NCBI GenBank assembly: GCA_965229685.1
Contig: OZ245920.1
Coordinates: 2,232,001-2,296,000 of the forward strand
DNA from: Pacificispira sp033344895
GTDB taxonomy: Bacteria; Pseudomonadota; Alphaproteobacteria; UBA8366; Aestuariispiraceae
Direction of reading: 5' to 3'
DNA: 64,000 bases
The position numbers and the translations under genes were made by a program. Of the stretch, positions 17,496 to 26,584 are shown piece after piece (the first letter of the stretch is position 1; each line of letters begins with the position of its first letter). A model generated the notes under the pieces. The model was given only the letters and a program-made list of their open reading frames with translations, did no database searches and was not told the origin of the DNA.

Positions 17496-17565
17496 CGTCC
17501 TCCATCGTATCTGTATCGTATGTTTTCCGCCTTTAACCGGGGTCGTTAATGAATCCAGTTTGGAT

Positions 17566-18470
17566 AGCCCCTAGATTTCTGGACGCCTTCAGGGATCACA
17601 TTCTGTTGCCGCTCGAATTCCACGGGCGACAGCATACCGTTCCTGACGTGCTTGCGCTTTGGGTTATAGAACATCTCTATGTAGTCGAACACGTCCCGTC
17701 TGGCCTCTTCACGAGTCTTGTACGATCGGCGGCGGATTCGCCACCGCTTGAGCAGGTTGAAGAAACTTTTAGCTACGGCGTTGTCGTGTCAATTGCCCTC
17801 TGGCTCATTGAATGCTCAAGATTGTAGATTCGGGTGAATGTCGCCCAAACTATGCTGGTTAACTGTGAACCCCGGTCCGAGTGGATCAGTATCCGGTCAT
17901 TCGGCATCCGGCGCCAGACCGCCGTTTGAAGGGCTTGCAGCACGACCTCCGTTATCCGCCAACTTTGCATCGACCACCCGACGCCCTTGCGGGATTAGAG
18001 ATTGATGACAACCGCCAGATTCGCGACCCCCTCCATCGTTCGGATATAGGTCATATCGGTCATCCACCCCGATCCCGTACCGCGGCGTCAAACTGCCGGT
18101 CCAGCGTGTTGTCAACGGCCACGGACGGCTTACCGCCATATGTGCCAGGGCGTCGTTTGTAGCCGATCTGAGCCCTTACTCCTGCTATACGAGCCAGTAG
18201 GGCGACATGGTTCGGACTGACGCACTCTCCCTAGTCGAGCAGATCGTCATGCAGTTTGCTATAGTCAAAGATCTTGCCGCTGTCGTCCGAAGTCGTTCGG
18301 AGCAGCCCAGTTTGACGCTAGTCTTCCCGGGTCCGCTTGCTCAACGGCGCTTTCAGGCAGGGATAGAAAACGCCGGGTTGGATACGTAGGCACCCGCACA
18401 CACTGGCGCGTCCACTACAACACCCAGCGATCGCACAGCTCGCTTGGGTATCGTCCGCCTGCTCCGCAGG
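17566..18470 (-). pseudogene. Degenerate IS3-family OrfB
   Basis: Pieces of an IS3-type transposase appear in shifting frames: LRIQPGVFYPCLKAPLSKR, DDSGKIFDYSKLHDDLLD, AQIGYKRRPGTYGGKPSV, RVWMTDMTYIRTMEGVANLA, NDRILIHSDRGSQLTS, then DNAVAKSFFNLLKRWRIRRR and YNPKRKHVRNGMLSPVEFER. Several stops and frameshifts separate them. The end GGCGTCCAGAAATCTAGGGG recurs near 20957, marking another copy of this end. It differs from the IS3 element represented at 15770 and 19950. Confidence 0.85.
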
Positions 18471-18603
18471 CGATATTGCCAAGCCCTGTCGGCCCGCCCT
18501 ACGCTTCGCTCCAGGCGGCCCAACAGGGTAACCGAGTGCGTCCGATTCTAACAAACGGGTTGGACCACTGATGCGGGGCAGGCCAATGTATGGTCCGCCC
18601 CGC

Positions 18604-18824
18604 TGCTGCAAGGTTTGTGACGAGCCTGCTTGGCTTGCGTAAATGTATCCGGCCTCCGATCGGTCAGCCGCTTTTGGCGACCAGGCCTTGATGAGATCCG
18701 CCCCTCGGGTTCCAACTTAGTTGCTTCGGGATCAGATCCCGTTTTTTTGCGTCTGGCTTACCCGAGGTCGATCTGCCATTCGGTCATCACGCCTCTTGCA
18801 ATGCGGTGCGAGCGATAGAGTTTG
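18604..18824 (-). ncRNA. Candidate bridge RNA in the 3' end of the IS110-type element
   Basis: The 235-base noncoding end downstream of the transposase is present in all three copies in the window (15530-15764, here, and about 55640-55875), even where the coding part is lost. On the minus strand it can fold a hairpin GGTCGCC-loop-GGC-T-GACC and a CGGGATC/GATCCCG hairpin. IS1111-type elements are known to encode their target-choosing bridge RNA on this side. The exact ends and the target/donor loops are not determined. Confidence 0.4.
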
Positions 18825-19877
18825 TTAGATCGCGTTGGTCTCCCTCGTTCGCATGTAGAGAACACCCGGCCTCGTGAGGATAGCCCAAGCGATCCGGGCA
18901 AGCTTGTTTGCAAGTGCGACGACCACCTTGTTCGGGTGCATGCGCTTCTCCAGTTCCGTGAACCAGGAGCCTAGGTTATGGGACTCCCGGTTCATGTGCA
19001 TGACACACGATCGAGCACCATGGATCAGCAGCCTTCGAACGTATCCGTTCCCCCGTTTGCTGATCCCAAGGAGCGTCTGCTTTCCTCCCGTCGAGTGCTC
19101 GGCGGGGACGAGACCCAGCCACGCGGCCATGTCCGGGCCGCTCTTGAACTGGGTTCCGTCGCCGGCTGCTGCGACCAGGGCCGTTGCGCCGAGAGCCCCG
19201 ATACCCGGCACCGATAGAAGACGTCGGACGTCTTCCTGCTCATGGGCCATAGCATCGATCTCGGAGCTGAGCGTCTTCACGCGGCGCTCCAAATGATCGA
19301 GATCCTCCAGCAAGTCCCACAACAGACTTCGCATCGCCGGCGTCAGATCGTTCTCCGCGTTGTCGAGATGTCGGCGAATGTCCACGTGGAATCCACCGGG
19401 CCCCTTGCGCATGGCAAGGCCATACTCGATGCAGAACGCACGTGCCTGATTGATCAGACCGGTGCGGTTGCGCAGGAGCCTGTCTCGGATCCGGTGGAGC
19501 GCCTGCAAATCTACCTGTTCAGGGCTGCGAACCTGGACGAACCGCATTGTGGGGCGGCTAACGGCTTCGGCTATGGCCTCCGCATCGATGATGTCGGATT
19601 TGTTGGACTTGATGTACGGTTTTACGAACCGGGCCGGAATGATCCGCGCATCATGGCCGAACGCAATCAGTCGGCGCGCCAGCCATTGCGAACCCGGACA
19701 CGCCTCCATGCCGATCCGCGCCACGCGGGCTACCATGAAGAAAGCCAGGATCGTATCGCGGCCGAACTTAGCCAGCTGAACAACCTGACCGTCCGCTGTC
19801 ATGCCGACAACGTGAAACACTTTCTTACCGATATCGATCCCGTAGACAGCGGCATCAGGATGGGGAACGGTGCGCAT
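18825..19877 (-). CDS. IS110-family transposase
   Basis: The 350-residue protein has the N-terminal DEDD domain (AAVYGIDIGKKVFHVVG, RIGMEACPGSQWLARRL, NKSDIIDAEAIAEAV) and the C-terminal Tnp_20 domain (LLSVPGIGALGATALVAA, FKSGPDMAAWLGLVPAEHST, KRGNGYVRRLLIHGA) with the conserved serine region. ATG 19877 gives the natural family start MRTVPHPDAAVYGIDIGK. The longer upstream frame extends into IS3 DNA. It appears intact and may be active. Confidence 0.93.
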   Translation of the reverse strand: MRTVPHPDAAVYGIDIGKKVFHVVGMTADGQVVQLAKFGRDTILAFFMVARVARIGMEACPGSQWLARRLIAFGHDARIIPARFVKPYIKSNKSDIIDAEAIAEAVSRPTMRFVQVRSPEQVDLQALHRIRDRLLRNRTGLINQARAFCIEYGLAMRKGPGGFHVDIRRHLDNAENDLTPAMRSLLWDLLEDLDHLERRVKTLSSEIDAMAHEQEDVRRLLSVPGIGALGATALVAAAGDGTQFKSGPDMAAWLGLVPAEHSTGGKQTLLGISKRGNGYVRRLLIHGARSCVMHMNRESHNLGSWFTELEKRMHPNKVVVALANKLARIAWAILTRPGVLYMRTRETNAI

Positions 19878-19949
19878 GATCTGACCTCCCGTCGAGTTGA
19901 AGCATCTCGGATTATTGAGCCGCCAACGCGGGGCGGACCATCCCATTAG

Positions 19950-20789
19950 CTCTGAAGCCTGCTCGCCGGCGCCAGCTTGTCGATGAGGTTCGGTCGGTCT
20001 GGAAGGTATCCATTCGCAAGGCCTGCGGCGCCCCTTCGGATCAACCGGTCGCTCTATACGTACAAGTCGAAGTGCGGCGATCAGGCTGCCTTGCAGCAGC
20101 GGATCAAGGAGATCTGCGAGACCAGCGTGCGGTTCGGGTATCGGCGGGTTCATGTGCTGCTACGCCGGGAGGGCTGGGTGGTGAACCAGAAGCGTGTTCG
20201 CCGTCTTTACAATGAGTTGGGGCTTGAACTGCGGAACAAAACGCCGAAGCGGCGGGTGAAGGCAAAGCTGCCCGAAGATCGATCGGACCCGACGCATACC
20301 AACCAGGTCTGGGCGATGGACTTCGTGCACGATCAACTGGCGACGGGCCGGAAGCTCCGCATCCTGACGATCGTGGATACCTATTCCCGCTTCTCTCCGG
20401 CGACGGCCCCCCGGTTCAGCTACCGGGGCGAGGACGTGGTGCAGACGCTTGACCGGGTGTGCCGGGAGGTCGGCTATCCGAAGACGATCCGCGTGGACAT
20501 TGGCAGCGAGTTCATCTCGCGCGACCTGGATCTGTGGGCCTATGCACATGACGTGGTGATGGACTTCTCCCGGCCGGGGAAGCCGACGAACAACGCCTAT
20601 ATCGAAAGTTTCAACGGCAGCTTCCGGGCGGAATGCCTGAACACGCATTGGTTCATGAGCCGTGACGACACGCGGGAGAAACTGGAGGCTTGGCGTAGAG
20701 ACTACAACGAAGTCCGGCCGCACAGCGCCATCGGCAACAAACCGCCGACCGCCCTGATGACCGACTCATGGGGGCAATTGCCCGCATGA
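19950..20789 (+). pseudogene. IS3-family transposase OrfB, frameshifted
   Basis: The N-terminal piece LKPARRRQLVDEVRSVWKVS reads in one frame, then a frameshift near KACG leads into the main frame (LRINRSLYTYKSK, RFGYRRVHVLLRREGW, RVRRLYNELGLELRNK, DRSDPTHTNQVWAMDFVHD, SFNGSFRAECLNTHWF, YNEVRPHSAIGNKPPTAL). The integrase-core DDE residues are present, but the 5' end is broken by the frameshift and separated from orfA by the IS110-type insertion. It ends with the usual GWGQLPA-like tail. Confidence 0.85.
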
Positions 20790-21000
20790 GCCATACCCCC
20801 GGAAAATCACCCAGCCGGGTGGCCCAAAATCGGGGAGCAGCTCATAACCGAGAACTTTCTCATTCAAGGCGAGCCATTTCTTGGGGAGAAGGTCATCAAA
20901 TGATATTGGATTTGCCCACAGCGGCCACCTTGCATCAATTTTGTGAAGAAGGCGTCCGGAAATCTAGGGGCTATTCACTACGAGACTGGAGCAATACGTT
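20790..21000. other. Patchwork of IS ends
   Basis: The first 60 bases are the 3' end of the IS3 element. At about 20953-20980 a copy of the IS3 end seen at 17566 recurs (GGCGTCC.GAAATCTAGGGG). Between them the minus strand reads NPISFDDLLPKKWLALNEKV, possibly the end of a lost gene. No intact gene is visible. Confidence 0.5.
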
Positions 21001-21004
21001 TAGA

Positions 21005-21275
21005 ACCTCACCTTAGGCGTCGACCGCTCTCCAGAGGTAGAACTACGTCCACCAATTTTCAACCAAGATTCATCGATGTGCCATTTCAATTCTGGTCATC
21101 CGCGACTAGTTCGTACGCGCTCCGCGAAGGCGGGCTCGAACTTGTAGAACAAGCGTCAAACAGCCCCATACGACAAATCGATTCTTCGTTCTGCGTAAGT
21201 CTCCTCAATAACTCGTTAGCTCAGCCTGAAGCGATAGTAGTGCCAAACAGCAGTTTGAACTGTCATTGGGAGGAA
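21005..21275 (-). pseudogene. IS6-family transposase remnant
   Basis: The minus strand shows AVWHYYRFRLS, RVIEETYAERRIDLSYGAV, LFYKFEPAFAERVRTSRG and LKWHIDESWLKIGGRSS, the N-terminal half of an IS6-type DDE transposase including the first catalytic aspartate. In-frame stops interrupt it and the C-terminal half is missing. Confidence 0.75.
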
Positions 21276-21342
21276 GGGTAACGAAGATAGAGAGTGTTGC
21301 ATCATCGACTAGTGCTACGAGTGGCCGGCAATGTGACTGCTC

Positions 21343-22203
21343 TCACGGCTCGAGTAGGTTGGAAGCCTGTTTCATGAGCATGGGCCAAATGTCATCCCAG
21401 TCGTCATCGTGATCCATATCCCTGACAGTGATGATGTTAGCATCGGTTAAACCAATCCGATTCGCATAGGACCGTGCGATGGCGGGCGGGATTCTCTCAT
21501 CGTCGCCACCGACGAAATGTACCTGAGGCACGGTGCGAAGCGCCATCTGTTCGGCGGGGTTCAGGGAGCCGGACAACGGGGAAAGTCTGCGGATCGAAAC
21601 CCAAGCATCCAAATCGACCGGAGCGGCGATGGTCACTAAGGATTCGACATCGGAACGAGTCGACGCCAGCAACGCCGCCACGACACCCCCACCAGAATAA
21701 CCAATCAAGCGGAGTTTTCTCGCGCCGGTGCCCACCTTCACCCGGTCCAAGATCGCGTTAAAGCTCGACACAACTTCCGGCGCGTAGCGCCAAATCGTCC
21801 AATAGCGGACATCGCATTTTAGGTGGGGGTCTTGCTTTTCTAGATACTGACAGGGTCGGCCAAGATAAATCGCGGCGTCGCGATTTAGGCCAACCCGATT
21901 AGACGCCGCCTCGATAGCGAGTTTCAAGGATACCGGGTTCTTGGGCGTAGGATCCGAGGAGGGACGGGACGACGACAGGAACGCGTTCCCATCTCCTTCT
22001 ATATAGATGTCCAAGACCTTTGCGCCGAGTGTATGGGGTGATTGAAACCCCGTAATAACAAAATCATTGGTCTGAAAGCGACGTATTTTAAAGCCCGCGT
22101 CTTGAGCCAGTTGGCGAGCATATTCGTTTTTCCCTGAGAATAGAGGCGAGGCGCAACCCGCGATCAGCACCAACCCTATGATCACCCCCCCTCGAAGAAA
22201 CAT
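21343..22203 (-). CDS. Lipoprotein with alpha/beta-hydrolase fold
   Basis: The 286-residue protein starts with a lipoprotein signal (LVLIAGCAS, cysteine 17). The body looks like an alpha/beta hydrolase: the nucleophile elbow is LIGYSGGGVVAALL, and the later PQVHFVGGDDERIPP and DMDHDDDW segments would supply the acid and histidine. It is probably an envelope-anchored esterase or lipase of unknown substrate. It lies alone between the IS scar and the autotransporter gene, in the same orientation as the latter. Confidence 0.75.
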   Translation of the reverse strand: MFLRGGVIIGLVLIAGCASPLFSGKNEYARQLAQDAGFKIRRFQTNDFVITGFQSPHTLGAKVLDIYIEGDGNAFLSSSRPSSDPTPKNPVSLKLAIEAASNRVGLNRDAAIYLGRPCQYLEKQDPHLKCDVRYWTIWRYAPEVVSSFNAILDRVKVGTGARKLRLIGYSGGGVVAALLASTRSDVESLVTIAAPVDLDAWVSIRRLSPLSGSLNPAEQMALRTVPQVHFVGGDDERIPPAIARSYANRIGLTDANIITVRDMDHDDDWDDIWPMLMKQASNLLEP

Positions 22204-22281
22204 TGTCGCTGCCTTGTTTCCGAATCTGTATTGTCAAAATCTGCTGAATTCTGACTTAAGCGGCCCCGACCTTCAAACAGC

Positions 22282-22311
22282 AAAAGAGGCGGTGGGACTT
22301 CCCACCGCCTC
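22282..22311 (-). terminator. Rho-independent terminator after the autotransporter gene
   Basis: Perfect 12-base stem (GAGGCGGTGGGA / TCCCACCGCCTC, two-base loop centre) followed by TTTT on the minus strand. It starts 28 bases past the stop codon at 22340. Confidence 0.85.
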
Positions 22312-22339
22312 TCCGCTTAAGGAGAAAGGTACCTGAACT

Positions 22340-23395
22340 CTACCAAGTGATACGGAGTCGACCACTCAGTGTGTAGATGTCGAGGTTGTCGCGCAGGATA
22401 GAGCCCGAGCTTCCCTCAATGTTACCGGAAACGTTATCCGACAGGCGGAGGTTCAAACCTACCGCGCCGTTGATCCCGTAGTCATTGTCGCTCGTGAACT
22501 GGCCATTACCCAAGTTCACGGGATCTTCGTTCACGAAGTCGTATTCCGCGACGGCCCGAGCATACGGCTCCACCCCACCGATGTTGTATCCGACCGTGGC
22601 GCCGGCACCTAGACGACCCAGATTGATCGTGGAGCTCGAGATCGCTGTCCCCCTAGAGTCAGTGTAGCCATCTTGCTTTTCCCGCATGTACAGGACGCCA
22701 ACCCGAGGCGAAACGCGAACCGCGTCAAAGAAATACGTGCCTTCCACCTGACCGTTGGCGACATAGCGATCAGCGTCGAACGAACCGCTGGAGTTTGTAG
22801 AGCCCGCCGTCACATCGTATTCAACCATCGAGTATCCGAGCAAACCAGACAACTGCCAATTCTCGTTCAAATTTACACCAATATACGGGGTAATACTGTA
22901 GCCTGTGCCCTTAAATGTGCCGCGGTTAAACTTGGTGTCGATATCCATACTTTCGATACCAAGAGCCACACCGACAACCATCGCGTCACTGCTCTTGTAG
23001 TCCAGTCCAAGCGTGCCGACCAGGGCGCTACCGTCGAATTCCCCGCCAGGGTCGGAGCCATCAACCCATGTATTACCGACCTGGACCCAAGCCCCAAAGC
23101 GAGGCTCCGAGCCACCAGCCGATTCGCCAGCCAGAGCACGCGTGTTAAAATACTGTGTCCCAGCGTCGCCGGTAATCACCGGCGCGCCCGGACCGGACGG
23201 CGCCGGGATCGAAATAGCGTTGCTGATGCCAACAGAGACCTGAGCGACGGTCGTAGAAGCGACTTGCGCACTTGCCGTCTGACTGACGACCTGGTTGGCG
23301 AGTTCTTGGCTATCTTCCACGGAGCTTTGAGCGAGCGCGGACCCGCTGTAGCTCACCGCGCAAAAAGTCAACGCGATCTTCAAAAATCTGTTCAT
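22340..23395 (-). CDS. Autotransporter-type outer-membrane beta-barrel protein
   Basis: This 351-residue protein has a Sec signal peptide (FLKIALTFCAVSYSGSALA, cleavage before Q23). Residues 23-90 are a short, low-complexity passenger, and the remainder is a beta-barrel of the autotransporter/Omp type (FGAWVQVGNTWVDGS, YKSSDAMVVGVALGIES, GYSITPYIGVNLNENWQLSG) ending in the aromatic residue W. With so small a passenger it may serve as a porin-like barrel. ATG 23395 follows GGGGAAAGG. The upstream frame is probably not translated. Confidence 0.85.
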   Translation of the reverse strand: MNRFLKIALTFCAVSYSGSALAQSSVEDSQELANQVVSQTASAQVASTTVAQVSVGISNAISIPAPSGPGAPVITGDAGTQYFNTRALAGESAGGSEPRFGAWVQVGNTWVDGSDPGGEFDGSALVGTLGLDYKSSDAMVVGVALGIESMDIDTKFNRGTFKGTGYSITPYIGVNLNENWQLSGLLGYSMVEYDVTAGSTNSSGSFDADRYVANGQVEGTYFFDAVRVSPRVGVLYMREKQDGYTDSRGTAISSSTINLGRLGAGATVGYNIGGVEPYARAVAEYDFVNEDPVNLGNGQFTSDNDYGINGAVGLNLRLSDNVSGNIEGSSGSILRDNLDIYTLSGRLRITW

Positions 23396-23662
23396 AACCT
23401 TTCCCCTTTGCCTCCTCTGTAACAAATTCGAGCTACTCTTCCTACGTCAAGCGCGAAACTCAGCATCAAGCTCCTACACTTCACACCCGATTTGTTAGGC
23501 CTATCACGGAACTCAACATTAAAGATCCGTTCCAAAGACTAGCTACCAATCCGTGCGTTGCGTCGCAACAAGTTTCGAACAAAAAAACGCAAAAAATCTA
23601 GGTAAAGCGGCTTTACGGAATACACTGTTGCACCATGGCAACGCGAACTTCGGGAGTGTTTG

Positions 23663-24025
23663 TTATTCGCCACACCTATCCAAGAGAGCCGAGCCCCATG
23701 CGCGTCCCTCTTCCCGACCGTGGCGAAGATAGTGCTCATAAGCACCGAACGCCGATAAACGCCCGCTTTTTCCATAGTGATTATCTTCTGCGACATCCGG
23801 ATAGCATCGCCAATATGCCCCGCTCAACGTCGTGAAGGTCGCGCCATCATACGGACTGGCCACGTTTCGTTGGATCGCCAGGGCCAACGCATGTTCCTCC
23901 GCCCGTTCACCGGGCAGTAAGGGCGTATTACGGACAGAGTCAAAGGTAAAAATCAAAATAACGGCAAATATCATCGCGCTAAAAATGGGTAACAATAGAT
24001 GCGTTCTCGCCATGGCGGATTCCAT
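23663..24025 (-). CDS. Small membrane-anchored protein of unknown function
   Basis: From ATG 24025 the protein is 120 residues with one N-terminal hydrophobic segment (LLLPIFSAMIFAVILIF). ATG 24013 is another possible start. The C-terminal part contains FGAYEHYLRHGREEGRAW, a short motif seen in several glycan-related proteins. It follows the sulfatase-like gene by 32 bases and probably ends its operon. I do not recognise a family. Confidence 0.6.
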   Translation of the reverse strand: MESAMARTHLLLPIFSAMIFAVILIFTFDSVRNTPLLPGERAEEHALALAIQRNVASPYDGATFTTLSGAYWRCYPDVAEDNHYGKSGRLSAFGAYEHYLRHGREEGRAWGSALLDRCGE

Positions 24026-24057
24026 CCTCCCAAAATGTAGGCGGGGGCAATTACCTT

Positions 24058-25767
24058 TCAGGGCTCGATTGTAAACACGAACCATTCGCTTGAGCGAGCA
24101 CCATCACTGGACTGAATTCGCACACGTACATGATTGTAGGGCACAATATAGGTTGTCCAGTAATCGCGGTCCAGGTCGCCAAAGACATATCGCGTACCTT
24201 CCACCTCGATCCGCCCCTCAATCGCCATCGGTCCTTCACCTGCGCGATACTCCAGGAAATAAGCCGCGTTCGGATCGCCCTCCCATTCGATGGCCTCGCG
24301 GACCGAGATCGTATCATAGTTGAGTGTTCCAGACCCTGTCGGCCAGATCGGTGTGATTGTCGCACCACCGCCGACCCGCATGGTCTGTTGATTAGGCAGC
24401 AGTGGCCATACAATTCCGGCCGCGGCCTTTGAAATCAACGTTTCAGCGCAATCGGGAAACACTTGTTGCCCTGGTTCAAGAAGCTCCTCGTGGGAAAACC
24501 GCGCCATGCAATTCACCCCCGCGCTATTCCGAACCGCAATAAGGTAATAGTCGGAGCGAAAGGGGTTCTTTTCGGCGAACCCCGCCGCGCTGGTAAAGGA
24601 AACTAGTGGTTTCTCAATGGGTGCGTCGGTCAAATCGCGCCCCGAAAGCACGCGCGCCAAGGCGCTATCCTCACCCTGGGGGACACCGGTCCAAACCGTC
24701 GTTGGAGCCGGCAACCCGATTAGACCCGGCAGGGATAGCCCTAGGTCGACATGGTCCGTTGCCAATCCAGCCCCCCTCCAATCCTCAAGATCACGTCGAT
24801 CAGTCTCGTCTGGCGTCCAGATCATGAGGGGAATGGCAGTAATCTCGTCCGTCAATACACCGTTTTGCGTGGTCGAGGCGTGCCCGACGCGTCCGTCTTC
24901 GCCCAACTCCTCGCCATGGTCCGCCGTGACGACAAGCACCGTGTCGCGATGCAACCCCAACCTGACAAATGTATCGAAGAAATCGCCGAACCACCGGTCA
25001 AAAGCCTTAATCTGGCTTTGATAGAACGCGTCGATCCAGACGCGGTCGCGCGCGTCGAATGTGACTTGCGTCGCGGGAACCACAGGTTGGGTCGCGACGA
25101 TTTGGCGACGTTCGGCTTCGCCCGCCCCCGACGGCGGTGGTAGACCAAAAACTGTCTCGAAAGCTGGATCATCCGGGTCGATCCGCGTACCGTCTTCCAG
25201 AATCGGGCTATAGGGAAGATGTGTTCCCAGATAGTGGTGCCATATGCCCGCCGGACCGTCGTATAATCGAAGAGCCGCGACGGCGGCTTCAAAGGGAACG
25301 CTGGCATCGCGGACCAGTCCAAGCCCGTCATAGGACCGAATCAATGTGAAGGGCTGGCTATTGGAAAGCGAGAATCCCGGCCAAAGATGTCCCCCGTTTG
25401 CCGGCGCCGTCTGGATTGATTGATCTCGCGAGAGGATTCCTTGCGATATTGGATGCGTCCCGGTCAGGAGCGCCACCACGTTGGGCACTGTCCAGGCCGA
25501 CACCGCGTTGTGATTCGGCATCATGACGCCGTCGTGAGAGTCCAGTGCTGCGTGGAGTTTCGGCAATAGATCGGGTGTCGCCGCGTCCCGGCGCCAACTC
25601 TCCACGCTAATGACAATGAGATTATAGGTCGGCGCGCGCGTTTCATCTGCGCCAAGGGAGGAGAAGGGCGAGAGGCCGTCCGGCCGTGCAAACCATAGGG
25701 CGACACCAATCAGTCCGAAACCGGCGCTAATGAAAGCCACCTGGATAAAACGCCCAAGCACAGACAT
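24058..25767 (-). CDS. Sulfatase/phosphoethanolamine-transferase-like membrane protein
   Basis: The 569-residue protein has an N-terminal membrane segment (residues 6-27) and an alkaline-phosphatase-superfamily domain. The core motifs are LIVISVESWRRD (E56, where Asp is usual), SAWTVPNVVALLTGTHP and VVTADHGEELGEDGRVGHAS. The sulfatase C/S-x-P-x-R signature is absent, so the nucleophile is probably T93, as in phosphoethanolamine and lipoteichoic-acid transferases. About 170 residues after the domain are of unknown type. It overlaps the VanZ-like gene by 41 bases. Confidence 0.8.
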   Translation of the reverse strand: MSVLGRFIQVAFISAGFGLIGVALWFARPDGLSPFSSLGADETRAPTYNLIVISVESWRRDAATPDLLPKLHAALDSHDGVMMPNHNAVSAWTVPNVVALLTGTHPISQGILSRDQSIQTAPANGGHLWPGFSLSNSQPFTLIRSYDGLGLVRDASVPFEAAVAALRLYDGPAGIWHHYLGTHLPYSPILEDGTRIDPDDPAFETVFGLPPPSGAGEAERRQIVATQPVVPATQVTFDARDRVWIDAFYQSQIKAFDRWFGDFFDTFVRLGLHRDTVLVVTADHGEELGEDGRVGHASTTQNGVLTDEITAIPLMIWTPDETDRRDLEDWRGAGLATDHVDLGLSLPGLIGLPAPTTVWTGVPQGEDSALARVLSGRDLTDAPIEKPLVSFTSAAGFAEKNPFRSDYYLIAVRNSAGVNCMARFSHEELLEPGQQVFPDCAETLISKAAAGIVWPLLPNQQTMRVGGGATITPIWPTGSGTLNYDTISVREAIEWEGDPNAAYFLEYRAGEGPMAIEGRIEVEGTRYVFGDLDRDYWTTYIVPYNHVRVRIQSSDGARSSEWFVFTIEP

Positions 25768-26584
25768 GAATCAGAACCACCACGCTTCCGGTCGGGATGA
25801 GCAACCCCACGATGAGCCTACCCAGGCTCGCATCAGTGCGCCGCCTCCGAAAACCCACGCCGATTCCTAGCATCGCGATGCCGATTGTCGCAACAAGCGG
25901 CGACATCATCCATTCCCGTGGTTGGTATTCAACCTGCATCGCACGGCCAAGCAGCAGGGCCGTGACCGCCACCGCACCGATAAACAGCGCGACGACCAGA
26001 GTGTCTTGCACTGAATCACCGGCTTGTCGAGCCGCTTCCGCGCGGCCACGCGCGCCTACGGCAAAAGCGCCCGCGATCCCCGCCAGGCAATCCACCGCGA
26101 CATCAACCAAACCGAACGTTCGTCGCGGATGATAGCCTTGAAGGCTTTCATCGATCAACGCTGCCAGCATCAGAAACGGCAGGAGATAGAAAACCGACAT
26201 CCGCGATCTCTTTAGCCCCCTGAGACAGATGGCGAGAATTGCGCCAACCAGTAAGTACTGCGGTAAGTGGATGTATTTCGCAGGAAAATCGCTATCGATC
26301 ATCGCCGTCGCGAACGCTATTGAACCGAGAGCTGCGAGGCCACCACCACGCGATGGATCAATCACGCCACGCCGTCGGCACCAAATGGCGATGGCCACAA
26401 TCGCGATGGCCGAACCAGCCATAATCGCGATACTTGGCAGGACCAGGAGGGATCGGGTCAGAACGTAAAGCGTATAGCCGTAGAAAGCGTAGAGCGCGGG
26501 GAGCGTGAGCGTCGCCACGAGAACGCCCAGAAAAAACGCCACGCCGCGCCAGGGAGCACTAGTCTGAGGTGAGGCGGAAGACAC
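25727..26584 (-). CDS. VanZ-like membrane protein
   Basis: The 285-residue protein has about seven hydrophobic segments. The central part matches the VanZ-like family: KYIHLPQYLLVGAILA, then DESLQGYHPRRTFGLVDVAV and CLAGIAGA. The role of this family is unclear outside teicoplanin resistance, and it is often found near envelope polysaccharide genes. It overlaps the upstream lipoprotein gene by 26 bases and the downstream sulfatase-like gene by 41 bases, so the three are coexpressed. Confidence 0.8.
   Translation of the reverse strand: MSSASPQTSAPWRGVAFFLGVLVATLTLPALYAFYGYTLYVLTRSLLVLPSIAIMAGSAIAIVAIAIWCRRRGVIDPSRGGGLAALGSIAFATAMIDSDFPAKYIHLPQYLLVGAILAICLRGLKRSRMSVFYLLPFLMLAALIDESLQGYHPRRTFGLVDVAVDCLAGIAGAFAVGARGRAEAARQAGDSVQDTLVVALFIGAVAVTALLLGRAMQVEYQPREWMMSPLVATIGIAMLGIGVGFRRRRTDASLGRLIVGLLIPTGSVVVLIHVCAWAFYPGGFH

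Larger units (their letters stand above)
18590..19941 (-). mobile_element. IS110-family element of IS1111 type, apparently complete
   Basis: The element is bounded by a perfect 14-base inverted repeat, ATGGTCCGCCCCGC at 18590-18603 and its complement at 19928-19941. It contains one full-length transposase gene, a short 5' flank (about 65 bases to the repeat) and a long 235-base 3' noncoding end. Inverted repeats near the ends and a long 3' flank are typical of the IS1111 subgroup. It interrupts an IS3 element, whose OrfB resumes at about 19950. Confidence 0.85.

Noticed and set aside
23664..23800. Second small ORF overlapping the end of the anchored protein on the minus strand
   Set aside because: It shares the DNA of a better-supported frame and has no ribosome site or motif.
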